Source: Anaeramoeba flamelloides (Eukaryota > Metamonada > Anaeramoebidae). Taken from it: a DNA stretch of 64,000 nucleotides. Made by a program: the position numbers and the translations under genes. The stretch lies in assembly GCA_027625915.1 (NCBI GenBank), contig JANTQA010000012.1, positions 5,788,501 through 5,852,500 on the forward strand, written 5' to 3'. Shown here one piece after another: positions 11,343 to 24,226 of this stretch. The first letter of the stretch is position 1; each line of letters begins with the position of its first letter. Below the pieces are notes generated by a model that worked only from the letters and a program-made list of their open reading frames with translations, was not told the origin of the DNA and made no database searches.

Positions 11343-14067
11343 GATTTGATTTTTTTTCTGTTTTACTTTTTGCAAAAACTATTCTGTGTATAATATAATT
11401 TAAATCAAATCATTTTGACTTTTATAACATCAATAAATGGATTTTTTTTTTATCATCTAATTATAAAGGTTAAAAAAATCAATATATATATATATATAGA
11501 TTTATATATTGTTTATTGTCAATTCTTTGATCATTTCATAAGTAAAATTTCAAGAAAAAAAAGTCGAAACGTAACTCTAAATAGACAATACTTTTTAACT
11601 GAGTAAAACTACTTTTTTTTTTTTTCACAATATTAAGATACATTGTTTAGGAATTTAAATTATTCACTATTTGGTTTCTGTTTTATATCCAAAATTTTTG
11701 TGTTAAAAACACTTTATCTGTGAAAGAGAGAATTTTGAAGTGACTAAACTCTTCATTTCTGTTTCAAAGTATGAATTACCACAGTTATTTGATACATTAT
11801 AAACTTAATTTTTAGAATAAGGGGGTATTGCTGTTACATTTTTTAAATCAGAGTATATTTCCTCAATCCTATTTATCCTTTTCAAATTGTCAGAAATTAT
11901 TAAAAGAGAGATTTCATTCAAAAACAATTGTTTTACACATTTTTACTTTAAATCTTTTTTGCTACAAAAATCCAAATAAAAAGGATCATATCTTTTTACT
12001 GAAAATTTATTTATAAAAAAGAATTACTTTTAAAATGATTATTCATTTCTCTAAATTTGACTAAATGTTTTTTTTTATCACTTTTAATTGAATCCTGGTG
12101 AAAAGAATTATCTCGTTACCTTTGTAAAAAAATTTGGAATTTCGTATAAAAACCTTTCACTACAATAAATCATATGATTTTTGCAATACATTTCTAGTTT
12201 TAAAAATGTCAAAAAGATTTTTGAATTTTGGTAAAATGTCTATGAGTGTTTTAAAGTTTGAAAAGAATTTGGGATTTATAAAAGTTATAAGTGTTTTTGA
12301 AAGGTTTAAGTGACTAGTCAATAGAAAAAATCACCAAGTAAATTTAATAGCAAATTCAAAAAAAAATTTACCACATCTTGAAATTTCAATATAAAGTGAA
12401 ATTTTGATTAAAGTAGTAAAAAAAATACTGGGGATGAAAATAATCTTGGAAAAGATTTTTAATTGTTAAAATTAGGAAAATTTTTGTATAATTGCAAATA
12501 TTTAAAATTCAAATCCTTTTTTTTTTAAAGAATCAAACTGGAAAATTATAACTTAGCCACTTATTCGCATGATGATTAAGGAAATTACACTGGTTTAAAA
12601 CACCATCCAATCTATCAAAAAACCAGAATAAAAATCATCATTTTCAAACTCGAGCAAACCTCAATAAAACTCAATTTTTCTTCAAAAAAAGTGGATTTCT
12701 TGGATTATCAAACAATTACTTGTGTATTCTATAGAAACCCTACTTTAATGAACTTAAGGTGGATTTATTACTGGTTTCATAAAAAAATTGGTTATTTATA
12801 AAAAGGATTTGATTGGAGATTTTAGAAATTATATAACAATTTTCCTAATATTCACAATAAAAAAGCTTGTCAAAGATAATTTTAATCTCCGGTATTTTTT
12901 TTACTACTAGACTACAAAATCAAACTTACTTTCAAAACTATTTTCAGTAACAAATTATAGTTTATAAAACTTTGATACATATTCTCATTTTTGAATAGTT
13001 CAAAATTCAACATAATTTCTGAATTATATAAAAAAAAATTATTTTCTTTGTAAGAAGAAAGAAATTTTATTTCCTGTAAAGGAAGGTTCCATACAATACA
13101 CTTTAAAATGAAACCACTAAGTTCAAATATTCCAGTATAAAAAATCTACTTCATTTCAAAAAAATAACTATAATAATAAATTTAAACTACTAAAATTATA
13201 ATTATTTTGATTCTAAGGATAGTTTCGAATCAATTTTTTCTTTTTATTGAATTCAAAAAATACAAGAAAAAGAACCAAACAATTAAATTAAAAAATTCTC
13301 CCAAAATCACCATTTAAAACCTGAAAATTCAAGTTATAAAACAAAGAAATACTTTTTAATTTGATTATTTATAATCAATAATTAAAAACCCCAACCTAAA
13401 TTATTTTTTTAGTGGGTTACTAACAACACAAAGATTAAATTTATCAATAAACTTTACAATTATTTATCAATTTTTTAAAGATTTTCAAACAAATAATACT
13501 TATTCAAATAAAGAATTCAATAAAAAAAAAAAATAAAATAAATAGTATTAAATAACTAATTTTTATAATCATTAGTTCCTTGTTTATACTCTAAACAATT
13601 AAAAAAGAATATTGGCTAATCTTTTCAATATCAAGAAATTTAAGAACAATTTGTGAAGAAAATAAATGATCAATTTTTTCTGGATCTTCAAGGATTCAAT
13701 ATTTAATTTATTTTTATTGTATTTTTGGAATAAGAATTTAAATTCAAGCTTAGTTGTTCATACATACTCTCAGAAATTACTATGGAGAGAGATTTCTACT
13801 AAATAAAAACTTTTTCGAAATTGTTTTTTCTTATTTGATCCCACAAAAACCCCAAAATAAGGATCAGATCAATTTGACTGCGAATTTTTGTTTGGGAAAA
13901 ATGAACTCTTTTAAAAAGGATAACCCTTTCTTCTAAAGTTGATAAAAGAAGTTACTTATCGGGTTTAATTATAACCTGGAGTCATAATTACTCTATTACC
14001 TTTGGGTTAAAAAATAAATAAGAATTAACTTGTCCCTTAAATAAAATATAAAATCATTTTTTATAAA
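11343..14067. other. Intergenic DNA with decayed interspersed repeats
   Basis: No gene recognised. It includes the foldback element at about 12390-12930. The flanks at 12200-12390 and 12930-13170 belong to a diverged interspersed repeat also seen at 14941-15456 and, in part, near 29930-30000 and 34690-34910. Confidence 0.55.
12390..12930. mobile_element. Foldback element family A, copy 1
   Basis: The left end, starting GTAGTAAAAAAAATACTGGG near 12413, matches the reverse complement of the right end near 12908 (GTAGTAAAAAAAATACCGGA). The pairing continues imperfectly for about 100 bases, including a shared ATTAGGAAAAT and AATCCTTT. A related uninterrupted sequence at about 15245-15330 runs from the left flank straight into the right flank, so it looks like an unoccupied site. 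A diverged copy lies at 29990-30490. No coding capacity is visible. Confidence 0.75.
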
Positions 14068-14604
14068 ATGTCATATTTATCACAACTTATTACAGGTATT
14101 TTAGCATTGTCAACAGGTGCACTTGCTTATTCAAATTACCAAAAAAATCTTAAGCATGAACAACAAATGGAAACAAACAGATGTATGATCATATTCTTCA
14201 TTGAAAAAAATATAAAAATAAAAAAAAAAAAAAAAAAAAATTTAATTAAAAAAATCCCTTGAATTCTTTTTCTTTGTTTTAATAAAGTTCTTTTAAAGGA
14301 AATCCAAGAAATGAACGAAAATTGTGTCTCACAAAGTCAATTTACAGAAGAATTTTTCCAATTTGTTGAATGTATCCCAAAAGAGAGCCTTTTCAAAAAA
14401 GATCCAAATGATGAAAAAAAAAAGTTACACAAAGATCAATTCAATCAATTAAGATCTCAGAACTGTCTTGGAAACAACTTTCAAGATAGCCCAAAAAGAA
14501 AAAATAAAGAAAAGAAAAAAAACAAAAATAAAAAAAAAGAAAAAAGAAAAAATAAACAGACTTATAAATTGAAAGCTCTAAAAAATCGGATTTTCAAGAA
14601 ATAG
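14068..14604 (+). CDS. Small putative membrane-anchored protein, two exons (14068-14182, 14288-14604)
   Basis: Not recognised. Exon 1 starts with ATG and encodes an N-terminal hydrophobic stretch of about 20 residues (LITGILALSTGALAYSNY, residues 8-25), likely a signal anchor, followed by a charged segment. A donor gtatga at 14183 (phase 1) joins an acceptor aaag ending at 14287, reading METNRFLLKEIQEMNEN across the join. Exon 2 has two cysteines in a moderately complex stretch (CVSQSQFTEEFFQFVEC), then a lysine/asparagine-rich tail that may be low-complexity extension. Predicted length is about 143 residues. The short intron is A-rich. The splice is inferred from phase and composition only. 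Alternatively the basic tail is non-coding and the gene ends or splices earlier. Confidence 0.5.
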
Positions 14605-17600
14605 TTGTTCTCATTTAGATCTCAAAGGAAGTCATAAGAAATTTTTTATGTTGCCACTTTTGAGATTTAAATTAGTATTTTTTTTTTTTTATTTCAATCA
14701 AAGGAACTCTAAAAACCCAAAAGAGTAAATGGGTTTAAAGACACTGGGGTTTGTATGGAGATAAATTGTTGAAGAAATTATTTGGAATCTGAATTTTTGT
14801 GACAAAATCTGATTTTTTAAAAACTGTGGATCGAAATAGTTTCTTTGTTTTATAATTCGACTCACTAAATATTCTCAAATAATAAATAAAAAAAAACCGT
14901 AAAAAATAAAGAATAAAAATGATTATTTTTGAGTTTTAAACAATTATTACTTTTTATGTGAAACACTTATTTACCTTGAATACAGTCTTGTGTATTTTTG
15001 ATTTCTTTTAAGTGATTAGTAAACGAAAAAAAAATCTTTTAGTCATTACTGGTATTTGAATTATAAATGGGATTTTTTTTCACTTCATTTTCAATTTGTC
15101 TTTTTTTGAGAATATAGATCCAGAGCCTCAAATTGCAAACCAATTTCTTTGAGAACTCAATTTATAAAAAAAAAATCAGGATCAGGAAGTGAAAATTCTT
15201 TCCCATTTTGAATTCAAATTTCAGTATAATAACAAATTCAAAAAAAAATTACGCACAACATGAAATTGAAAAATGAAGTAAAAATCTGATTAATACAATC
15301 CCAAACTTACTTTTAGAACTTTTTTCGGCAATGATTTATGTTTTAGAAAGTTTGATCAATTTTTCTCATTTATGAAAAGTTCAAAATCCAACCTATTTTT
15401 TGAAATATTCAAAATAAAAATATTTTCTTTGAAGAAGAAAGAAATCTTAGGGTATGTTAAGGAATTAGCCTCACCATAGAATCCTAATAATTAAGTTATG
15501 TTATAATTTTGTTTCTAAATGATATTAGTGCTGCATGATTCACACGGTTTTTAAATAATCTATTATAAATATTATTGTACAATAAATTATTAGATTTTTT
15601 ATTAATGATAACTGGGAAAAATTGTTCATTTTTGGAAATTTATTTTTTTATTTAATTATTCCAAATCTAAAAATACAATTCCAAATAATAGTATTCCAGT
15701 ATTCAATAATTCATCTTTAGAAATTCCAAAAGTGGTTAATATTATAAATTTTAATTTCAAAGTTAACTTACAAATCATCTGTATATAAAAACCTAAAGAA
15801 TGTTTAGTTTTATACCCTTTGTAGAAAGCTAATTGTAACATCAATATGTTTCCAATATTTTAGAATGACTTAAAAGTGAATTAAAAATTAATTTTAGTTA
15901 TTTTTTGTTCTTGAATACTAAAGGATATATATTTATTTTTTAAATTTATTATTTCAGGTGAGTCACAATTTTTGAAAAGGTGTTTTTTTTCTTATTTTGA
16001 GATAAATTTTATTGAATTATTTTTTTATCTGAGGAAATAAATGTATAAATATAAAATCTATTTTGTTTGCTTTACGTTTATCTATCAAAAATTGTGTAAA
16101 TTACACCCTATTGAAGTCAATAAAACCAAAAAAAAAAATTCAAATTTATAATATTTTTGATAATTAACTATCAAAAAATAAATAAGTAAAAATTAGAATG
16201 ATGACTTATTTGTGAAGACTTGATTTAGTATTTCTTACGATATCTAACGCATCTATCGGTTTTCTTAAAACGAAATATTTTAGTAAGTCATTCTACACTA
16301 ATAAATACTGTTATTTTTTAATCTTAAATTGAAGAACAAAGAAAATTTTGAATAGAAATCAATAGGATTTCATCAATTGATATTATGTATATTGCAATTA
16401 AATTATAAAAGAAACATTTTAATTAGTAATTTTTGATCCTGTAATAAAAAAATAATTTGTAAAGCAATTGTTTTGTTTTGAAAAATCGAAAAAAAATAAA
16501 GTAAAATTGATAAAAACTATGTGAAAAAATTATTTCAATTTTCAAATTATCAAAATTAAATTTCAAAATTTGGGAAAACAATTATTTGCTTTCTTCTACT
16601 CATATCATGATTTTGAATATATATGCTTTTCTCTTTCTTTTTCTTTTTCATTTATGGGGATTAAAATAGTTACCTGTCACAACATTAATATATATATATA
16701 TGTATCCCTTAGCACCCCAAATAACCTAAAAACATTTCAAACAAAAAATTTAATTTGAAATGTTATCAAAGGATAATAAAGTATAGAATTAATAAAAAAT
16801 TATCTTAGAAAGAAAATTTTATAATTAAAAATTGTATAGTTATTTAAAATAAAAAAATAACTTGAAAAAAAATTTTCAACTTTGGGAAATTTTTTTTTGG
16901 TTATTGTGATTTTATTATTTTTCCAAAATTTGTCAAAATAATTTTTTTTTTTTTTTTTGAAAAGTTTGTCTAGACATCAAAAACCTCTTAGTTTTAACAG
17001 TTAAAACACATCTTACTTTACTGGAAATTTTTATGGGGAAATTTGCACCCCAAAATTGCCTAAAATGCTTGATTAAATAATTTATTCATTATAAAAGTTA
17101 TTATAACATCACATCGAAAATTTGTTTTATCTATTGATTACTATTCAATATCAATATCTATATTAGATTCTAAATAATTTAAAAATAAAAAAAAATATAA
17201 ATTAAATTAGAAAAAAAAATCAAATTTTTTTTCATTGCAAAATTTGTGAAATTTTTTCAACAAGATTTTTTTTCAATTTTAAATGATTTGGCTAATAGTT
17301 CGAGTCAGATTAATAATTGATTTTTTTTTTATTTTTTACATTTTTTTAATTTTTGACTTTTTAAAATATAGACATAAAATAAACAATATTGTTGAATTAG
17401 AGACCATATATCAGAACTTATTTAACAAGATCTGGATTAATTTATTAAGGAAAAATCCAAATATCGCAAATATATTATTCAAATTTTTACCAATAACAAA
17501 ATGCAATAAAAAAATTTGGTTTCGGAGATTATTTTATTCTATTGGAATAATATTTAAGAGTTATTTTTTATTTTATTTTAAATTTAGGTATAAATATTTT

Positions 17601-18039
17601 ATCGATCAAAAAGTAATTTAGATTTGTTTAATTCCAATTTAATAAATTGAAATTATTTTACAATTGTTTTTTTTTTTTGATTTTCAATTATTATCTATTT
17701 CTTAAATAAATTTTATAGATATTTAATCATATTAAAAATTTAATTTTGGCCTAAAGAAATAAATTTCATTTTTCTCTTAATTGTATATTTTTTGAAATTT
17801 TTTCGAAAAAAAAAATTCAATTTTGACCAATTTATTTTTTTATTTATTTTTTTTATCATAAAATTAGCAAAATTGTTTGGTGGTTATTATTAATAAATTA
17901 ATGTGTTGGATTTTGAATTACTATTAATGTAATAAAATTTCTGATTTAATAAAATAAAATAAAAATAGAAATCTTCAAAAAAATGTAAAAATGAATAATT
18001 ATTATTTTGATGATGATGTTTATTTATGGGGAGGAAAAA
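14605..18039. other. Intergenic DNA with interspersed repeats
   Basis: No gene recognised. About 14941-15456 resembles 34690-34910 and the flanks of the 12.4 kb element. A TTAA-flanked element end begins at 15461. About 16090-16620 resembles 21990-22450 and the sequence on either side of the 31.9-33.5 kb element. An open frame at 17283-17621 (+) is of simple F/I/N/K composition and not convincing. Confidence 0.5.
15461..16080. mobile_element. TTAA-flanked (piggyBac-like) element, one end and interior only
   Basis: TTAA at 15457-15460 is followed by GGAATTAGCCTCACCATAG. The sequence to about 15840 is colinear, at lower identity, with the reverse complement of 33508 down to about 33110, the complete copy. 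Shared blocks include AATGATATTAGTG, CAATAAATTATTA and CCAAATCTAAAAATA. I could not place the other end. A 62-codon minus-strand frame at 15656-15844 falls in the conserved block and has a damaged counterpart in the other copy, perhaps a remnant of an encoded protein, but I cannot identify it. Confidence 0.5.
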
Positions 18040-20140
18040 TCGAATGATTTGTCGCCTTGTAAAAGAGGAGTTTTGTTGAGAAAATGAACTTCAAATGAAT
18101 ACTGTAAAAAAATTGTATACCCAAATCAAGAAGATATGGATTATTTTTACAACATCTGAAGAGAAAAGTTTGATCATTTCAGAACAGTCCTCGTAGAAGA
18201 AAAATATAAAAAGTAAAAAGAAAGAAGAGAATAAGAATAAAAGAGAAGAAAAGAAAGAATAAAGATAAGAAAAAAAAAGAGAGAGAGAGAGAGAAGAGGA
18301 TGAAACGAGTTGGAGAGGGAGGGTTTAGGAAAGAAATTATTGTTGTGAATTCTGATTAATTATTGCTCTAATTTTCAAATTTTTAAGAAAGAATTCCATT
18401 GAAATCTCATAAATTTCTTTGTTGTTCATTAATCTGAATATTAGATATGTGTCCTTTTGATTAAATAGATTAGTTCTATTAATAGATTTTAATTCTCCTA
18501 ATTTGGCCTTCCAAATACTTCTGCTTTTTTTGTATTTGGGGCAATCCCAGATAAAATGATCTATTGTTTCGTCTTGATCATTTTTACAATGGCAATCTTT
18601 AGACGAGTCAGGTTTGTCCAAGTGATAAGAATACCTTTTCAATCCATTTGTGAAAGATTTAAATTTGAAAAGAGTAGATGAAGATTTCCACTGTAAGTAA
18701 TCTTGTTTTTCCCAAAAAGTTGTTTGGAAAATTTGTCATTTTTAAATATTTTTTCAATTTCCAATTCTCCCTGTTTTGGCTTTTATCGATCTTATCCTGT
18801 ATTAATTGAATATAATAATTTTTAAATTGATTTTTGAGTTGAAGCGAGGATGTGAACCTCCAATTAATATTTGGAATATCTGGAAGCTTGAGTTCATGTG
18901 ATAAATATTTAAGATTCAATTCTGATATTTTCTGAATGAATTTGGCTTTTCTTTTTAATATAGAAAATTGGATTGGTTCTATTCGTGTTTCCATTCTCAA
19001 AATATCTGTTGGAGTTCCATGTTGAATTTTAAGAATACATTTCAGTTTTTTATTGATCCAAATATCAATAGTTTTAATTTCTTTATTATTTAGATTATAA
19101 ATATCTAAACCATATAGAATTTGAGGAAGAATGATTGACTTAAAAAGTTGAATTCTCAAAGCATTTGAAAGATTACTATTACAATAGATATAATAGTAGT
19201 TTGAAAAGTTTATTGAGGCTTTTTGGAGGTTCATTTTGATATGTTTCTCTTTTTCCAACCAAATTCCTAAATATTTAATCGAAGATAGATCCTGAGTAAT
19301 TTCGGTTTTTTTTTCATTTACTTTGAGTCCAAAATTTTTGATAATTTTGTAGATGGGTTTGAGTTTGTTATTTATGATTTCTTTTTGATCTTTTCCATTT
19401 AGAATTATAATTAAATCATCTGCATACATTTGGACATGATTTGTATGAGGTTTGATTCTTTCTAAAATGAAATGAGTAATATAAGCAAAAAATAATTGGT
19501 GAGAGAGGATCCCCTTGATATACACCTCTACCATCACCCGCATAATAGCTTTGTAGAAAGTTAACAATTAATTTGTCATCAATAAATTTTGAAATTGTTT
19601 TAACAATTAATTTGTGAGGAATTGAGTCGAAACATTTAGCTAAATCAATTGTAATCGCCCAGCAATTTTTGTTTTTCTTTTTTTTCCTTTTGGTAATTAT
19701 AAAGAAAGTTTTTTGACTGCTATCCTTGTATCGAATTTAGTTCTGAATCCAAATTGTTTCGGATCAATATTAACCCAGGTTTTTTCAATTTTTTTTGTAT
19801 AGAAGTTTTAGAAATATTCTTGCTAAAGAAGAGTTGATTGAGATTGGGCGATAATTTAAGGTGAGGCCTTCGTCTCCCTTCTTATGGATGAATAATAAGT
19901 CTCTTTCTTTAATGAAATTGATAGTTGAGTTATTTGGATTTTTTATCCAATTATTGAAAACTGTTTGGATAGAGGCGATGAATTGATTGTAAGTTTCATT
20001 TTGATTTTGTTGATTTTGAGTTTGTTCTTGCTTGTACAATTTAAGTTTATCAAAATATTTTGTTGATTTATTTTTGATCCATTGGATTTGTTCTTTGATT
20101 TCTTCTACAATAATTATTATTTTTTTTTTCAATTTCAAAA
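18040..20140 (-). mobile_element. 5'-truncated, broken LINE (non-LTR retrotransposon)
   Basis: Read on the minus strand, the reverse transcriptase blocks occur in family order. KKGDEGLTLNYRPISINSS lies near 19880-19830, TIDLAKCFDSIPHKL near 19650-19610, GRGVYQGDPLSPIIF near 19530-19490, and MYADDLIIILNG (catalytic YADD) near 19420-19390. A C-terminal CHCKNDQDETIDHFIWDC motif at about 18600-18545 resembles the zinc-knuckle of many LINE ORF2 proteins. The blocks fall in different frames: at least two or three frameshifts separate 20138-19785, the motif A/B stretch, 19567-18659 and 18642-18337, so the copy is dead. No endonuclease domain is seen upstream, consistent with 5' truncation. The purine-rich region 18180-18330 may be 3' untranslated sequence. 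The clade is not resolved; a target duplication was not found. Confidence 0.88.
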
Positions 20141-20305
20141 AAAAAACATCAATAACTTAACTACTTTATCTTTGAACTATTTTGAATTTTTATTAAAATT
20201 CAAATCTGGATTAAAGACAAATAAGTAAATTAAATATTAGTAGATCAATATCATTTTAAATCAAATTTAAAAAAATTGATGAAATTTAGGCAAATCCTGG
20301 GTCCT

Positions 20306-20342
<37 letters not shown>

Positions 20343-21460
20343 AATCCACTTTCAGTCAAAGGGTCCAGTTTTATTGAAGAAAGAGAACATATCCAATTAG
20401 TTAAATTCGTTATTCTTCTCAAACTTTTTAATTTTTTGATCAAAATCATTTTTACTCATTTTTACATTTTTTTTATCTTTTGTGTATTTTTTTCTTCTTT
20501 ACTTTTCTTTTTTTTCACAAAAAATCAATTTGAATAAAAAAAAAAATGAAACACCAAATTAACATTCAGAATGGTGAGGCTTTGTGTTTATTGTTTTTTT
20601 TAAAGGTTTATATTTAAAAATACAAACTCTTATTGTCAACAATGTTAATTTCCTAAAGCAATTGAGAAATTTGCACATGAGAATTTCGTTGAAAGAGACC
20701 CAAAAAATTATTTAACATTTTATTTTTTTTTTGAAATTTATGATTTGTTCATGTATTTCGTTTATGATTATCGACTCTAATCCGAAGTTTATTATTTCTC
20801 TTATTTCTAAAAACCCCTAGTCAATTTAATTCCAAAAAAAAGAGAGAAATTTTCATTTTTGACTGGGTCTTTAAGTGAAATGGGGTTAATATACATAATT
20901 TAAATCTGATTTAATTACAAGTCTTGTAAAATATAAAAAACTCTAATTTTAGTTTTTTTTTGCATATTTTTATTATGGCAATACAAAATTTTGGAATATA
21001 ATTGTTAATATCATTCAAACTATTCATAACATACATTTAACGAACTAATTACAACTGACTAATTTTAAGTAAATGTGGATTATTATATTTGTTATACTGT
21101 CAACTTATTAAATGGTGACAGCGAAAATAAAATTTCAGTAAAACAAAAAAATAAAGTTTTAAAAAAACTATTAATTTATTTCGAAAAATTGTTTATTATT
21201 TCAAATTTAATCTTTTTTATTTAAAATTCTAAAAAAAGCTAAAAAAATTGTATAATTTATCAAAAAAATAAAAATAAAAATAAATAAATAAACAAATTGG
21301 TTAAATCAATAAATAATTTTTTAAAAAAATTATCTTTAAAATAACTCAGTTTTATACCAAGAGATCAAAATTCTCTATTTCTATATGTTGATGTATATAC
21401 CTGTATAAGCATGTACGTATATACGTTATTCTATCACGGGATATTTTAAGAAATAAATAC
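20141..21460. other. Intergenic AT-rich DNA
   Basis: No gene recognised. It contains an (AT)n microsatellite at 20311-20338 and many A/T tracts. Confidence 0.6.
20311..20338. repeat. (AT)n microsatellite
   Basis: About 14 uninterrupted AT dinucleotides directly after GGGTCCTAAGGG. Confidence 0.9.
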
Positions 21461-21824
21461 TTATATTTTCAATGGAACTGATCTTTTGAGTAAAAAAAAA
21501 GTCAGTGGAATGATTAAAATATCTTCAAATAATATCCATTCGTCTAGCCATTGTATACTCTTCCAATGTAGATTCTGTTTCAAAACGATTACTTTACTAG
21601 GTGAAAAGGGTACATTTCGTGGTGTATCTTTTGTTAAAGATGAGTGTGATTTCGGTTTAATTACCTCACTTAATTTTATATGATTTCCGATTTCCAGTGT
21701 TACTTCGTAGCGTTTTTTATTTGTATCTAAATATAATATATACGTTTTTAAAAGATTTGGTGATTGGTAAGAATTGATCATTATTAGATTTTCAATTTCC
21801 GTAATTGAATAATTGAAATATTGC
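21461..21824 (-). CDS. Unidentified coding exon, probably the last exon of a gene
   Basis: Not recognised. The minus-strand frame is GC-richer than its surroundings and has balanced composition, with segments such as YLDTNKKRYEVTLEIG and LTKDTPRNVPFSPSKVIVLK. It ends in a hydrophobic stretch (WILFEDILIIPLTFFLLKR) and a stop at 21461-21463. A plausible acceptor (ataaatag) places the exon start at 21824 in phase 2. The open frame extends to 21922, but that part is simple F/Y/N/I sequence. The final hydrophobic segment could be one membrane helix near the C-terminus. Upstream exons would lie to the right, at 21.9-24 kb; I found none. It could be a real 3' exon of a membrane protein or a chance frame. 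Confidence 0.4.
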
Positions 21825-21922
21825 CTATTTATAATACATTCATAAAAAATTAAAAAGGAATTAAATAATGAAAAAAAATAATAAGAATTGGAATAATTCA
21901 TTAAATAAACACAGTAGTTCAT

Positions 21923-23425
21923 TATAAAAATTTTTTTCTGCCAAAATTACCCGAAAAAATTTCAAATATCCATTATTTTTTATAATTAACATTCCAAGAA
22001 TAACAAGAAATCATTAGAAATATACACATCAAAGAATAGTTGATATCATTATGAAAGCAAATCTAATTAATCAATATACTGTCTAAAAAATAGAAAAACT
22101 AAAATTCTGAGGTAATAATTGAAAAAAACAATAAGTTTCATTTTTAACTTCAATTGAAGATCAAAGAAAATTACAATAGAAATCAATTTGATTTTTCTAC
22201 AATTTTTCCATTGTTTCAATACATTAAAAAACCTGTTTTTACTTTATGTGAATATCGATTTTTCAATAAAAAATTTTTTTCGATATGAATTAAGTGACAA
22301 AAAAAAACCTGAAAAAATTAGAAAAAACCACATAAATGTGAAAAAATGATCTAGATTTTGAAATTTGCAAAAAAAGATTTTCTTGTTCTATTTTCCATTC
22401 AAGCCATTTAAATATATCTAAACCCGTATAATTCACCCATTACAACTAGTCACATTTGAATGCAAATGGTTTGCAAAAAAAAAAAAACAGAATAAAAAAA
22501 AAAAGGTTTTAATTTTTAGGGTAGTTTATTGAGATGTTTTGATATTTTTATTTGGGATTGTTTTAAAGCAAATTTACAAACTTTATTTTTAAGTTTAATC
22601 AATTTATTCAAAATATTGATTTTAAATTTGAAAAGTTAAATAGATTGAATTGCACCTTAACCAAATTATTCGTTGGTATTTTGTATTGTTTCTTTTCTAA
22701 AATATCGGTTTTTTGCAAATATAATCTTAGAGCTCATATGGTTTTTAACATTGTGATTTTTATCAAACAAAATAATTTTAAATATTTTGATATAACTTTT
22801 ATCCAAATAAAACGCGTGTTTAAGTAGATAACTATTTGTCTTAAATATCAAATATTCATTGATTTAGATTTTTTTTTTCATTTCTAGCCAAAATTAAATT
22901 TCATTTTAATTTCTTGTCAAGTTTCTTATACGAAAAATATAATTCAAAAACCATGGAAAGGTACCTTAAAAAGAAGACAATAGCTGTTATTCAACACTGT
23001 TATTGGAAAATTGAAAATTGAGAAAGGTAACTTGGAAACTTCAAAAGGTAAAATGCAAGATCCTAACCAAATTAAAAAAAATTAAAATAGATGAATGGAT
23101 TTATTAACAGCTACCGTTCACTTGAAGATAACAATAACAAAAATAATAATATATTTCATTTTTCATTTTCCTAAAATTGCCAAGCATGACCAAGAATCAG
23201 TTTTTCTTTACTTATGTATTATCGTCACTCTTATTTTTTTTTCTTAATTTTTTGTAGATTTTTCTTCATATCTATTTGTATTTTTTTTCATTTTTTTTTT
23301 TGTTTTTTCAATACTAAAAAAAAAAGACATAATATTTCACAAATGTTAAACTTGTGTGTGGGTTTTATTGTTTTTAATTTAGATTTAAATTGATAACACA
23401 CATTCTGATTTAAAATGAGCGTGAG

Positions 23426-23463
<38 letters not shown>

Positions 23464-24184
23464 AACACACCTATTTAAGGAGATTTTGAAACCAAAAAAA
23501 TTATTTTAATTTGACCAAACGTAAAAATGAGAATTATCTTTTTTTTTGTTTGCAAATTTTTTAACAACCACATTAAAAACATATTTTTTTTTTTTTTTTC
23601 TATTCAATAACCTTAAGGACTATTCCTATTTGATACTCTGAAAGGGTTGAAATATAATGCACGTGCCAATAAAAATGATTTAAAAAAACACCAATTAAAG
23701 GAAAGTCAAAATATTGCACCTTTTCGAATTTTTGAGGGAAGATTTGTAACAAAAAAGATTTATCATTTATTGATCAAAAAATTTTTCAAAATTTTCAAAC
23801 AAACCAAACAAGCCAAATTTTAAATCGGACTTTTTTTTGATATTGTGTCTGGTCCAATCCAAATTATTTTCAAGTATATTGATACACTTGTAGTAAATAT
23901 TCGAGTGGTTTAAAATAAATTGAATAGGTCCAGACACAATGTAATTTTGATTTATGAAAATTTTTAAGAGAAACTTCCAATTTGGAACTGTGAAAAATAA
24001 TATTACTCAAATTATGGAAAAAAAAAACCTAAATAGTAAATTTTCAAGATCACTCTTGAATCAGCATTTTGTTGAGTTGGTAAATATACTGTTAGTCATA
24101 AAAGTAATCCACAGACAAAAAAATATGAATATTCCTTCAAGGCAATGTTGTAAAAAAATGCAATAAATAAAACAAAAGGAAAGG
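21923..24184. other. Intergenic DNA
   Basis: No gene recognised. About 21990-22450 resembles 16090-16620 and the sequences flanking the 31.9-33.5 kb element. Long A tract at 23429-23458 and a short inverted-repeat element at 23842-23940. Confidence 0.55.
23842..23940. mobile_element. Very short MITE-like element
   Basis: Terminal inverted repeats of 14 bases with one mismatch, ATTGTGTCTGGTCC at 23842-23855 and GGTCCAGACACAAT at 23927-23940, enclose 71 bases. No target duplication is clear. A single copy was seen, so it may simply be a hairpin. Confidence 0.4.
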
Positions 24185-24195
24185 TTAAATAACTA

Positions 24196-24226
<31 letters not shown>

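Noticed and set aside
17283-17621. 112-codon plus-strand frame
   Set aside because: Almost entirely F/I/Y/N/K with no ordered motif; likely chance.
20267-20449. 60-codon minus-strand frame with YIYIYI
   Set aside because: Produced by the (AT)n microsatellite.
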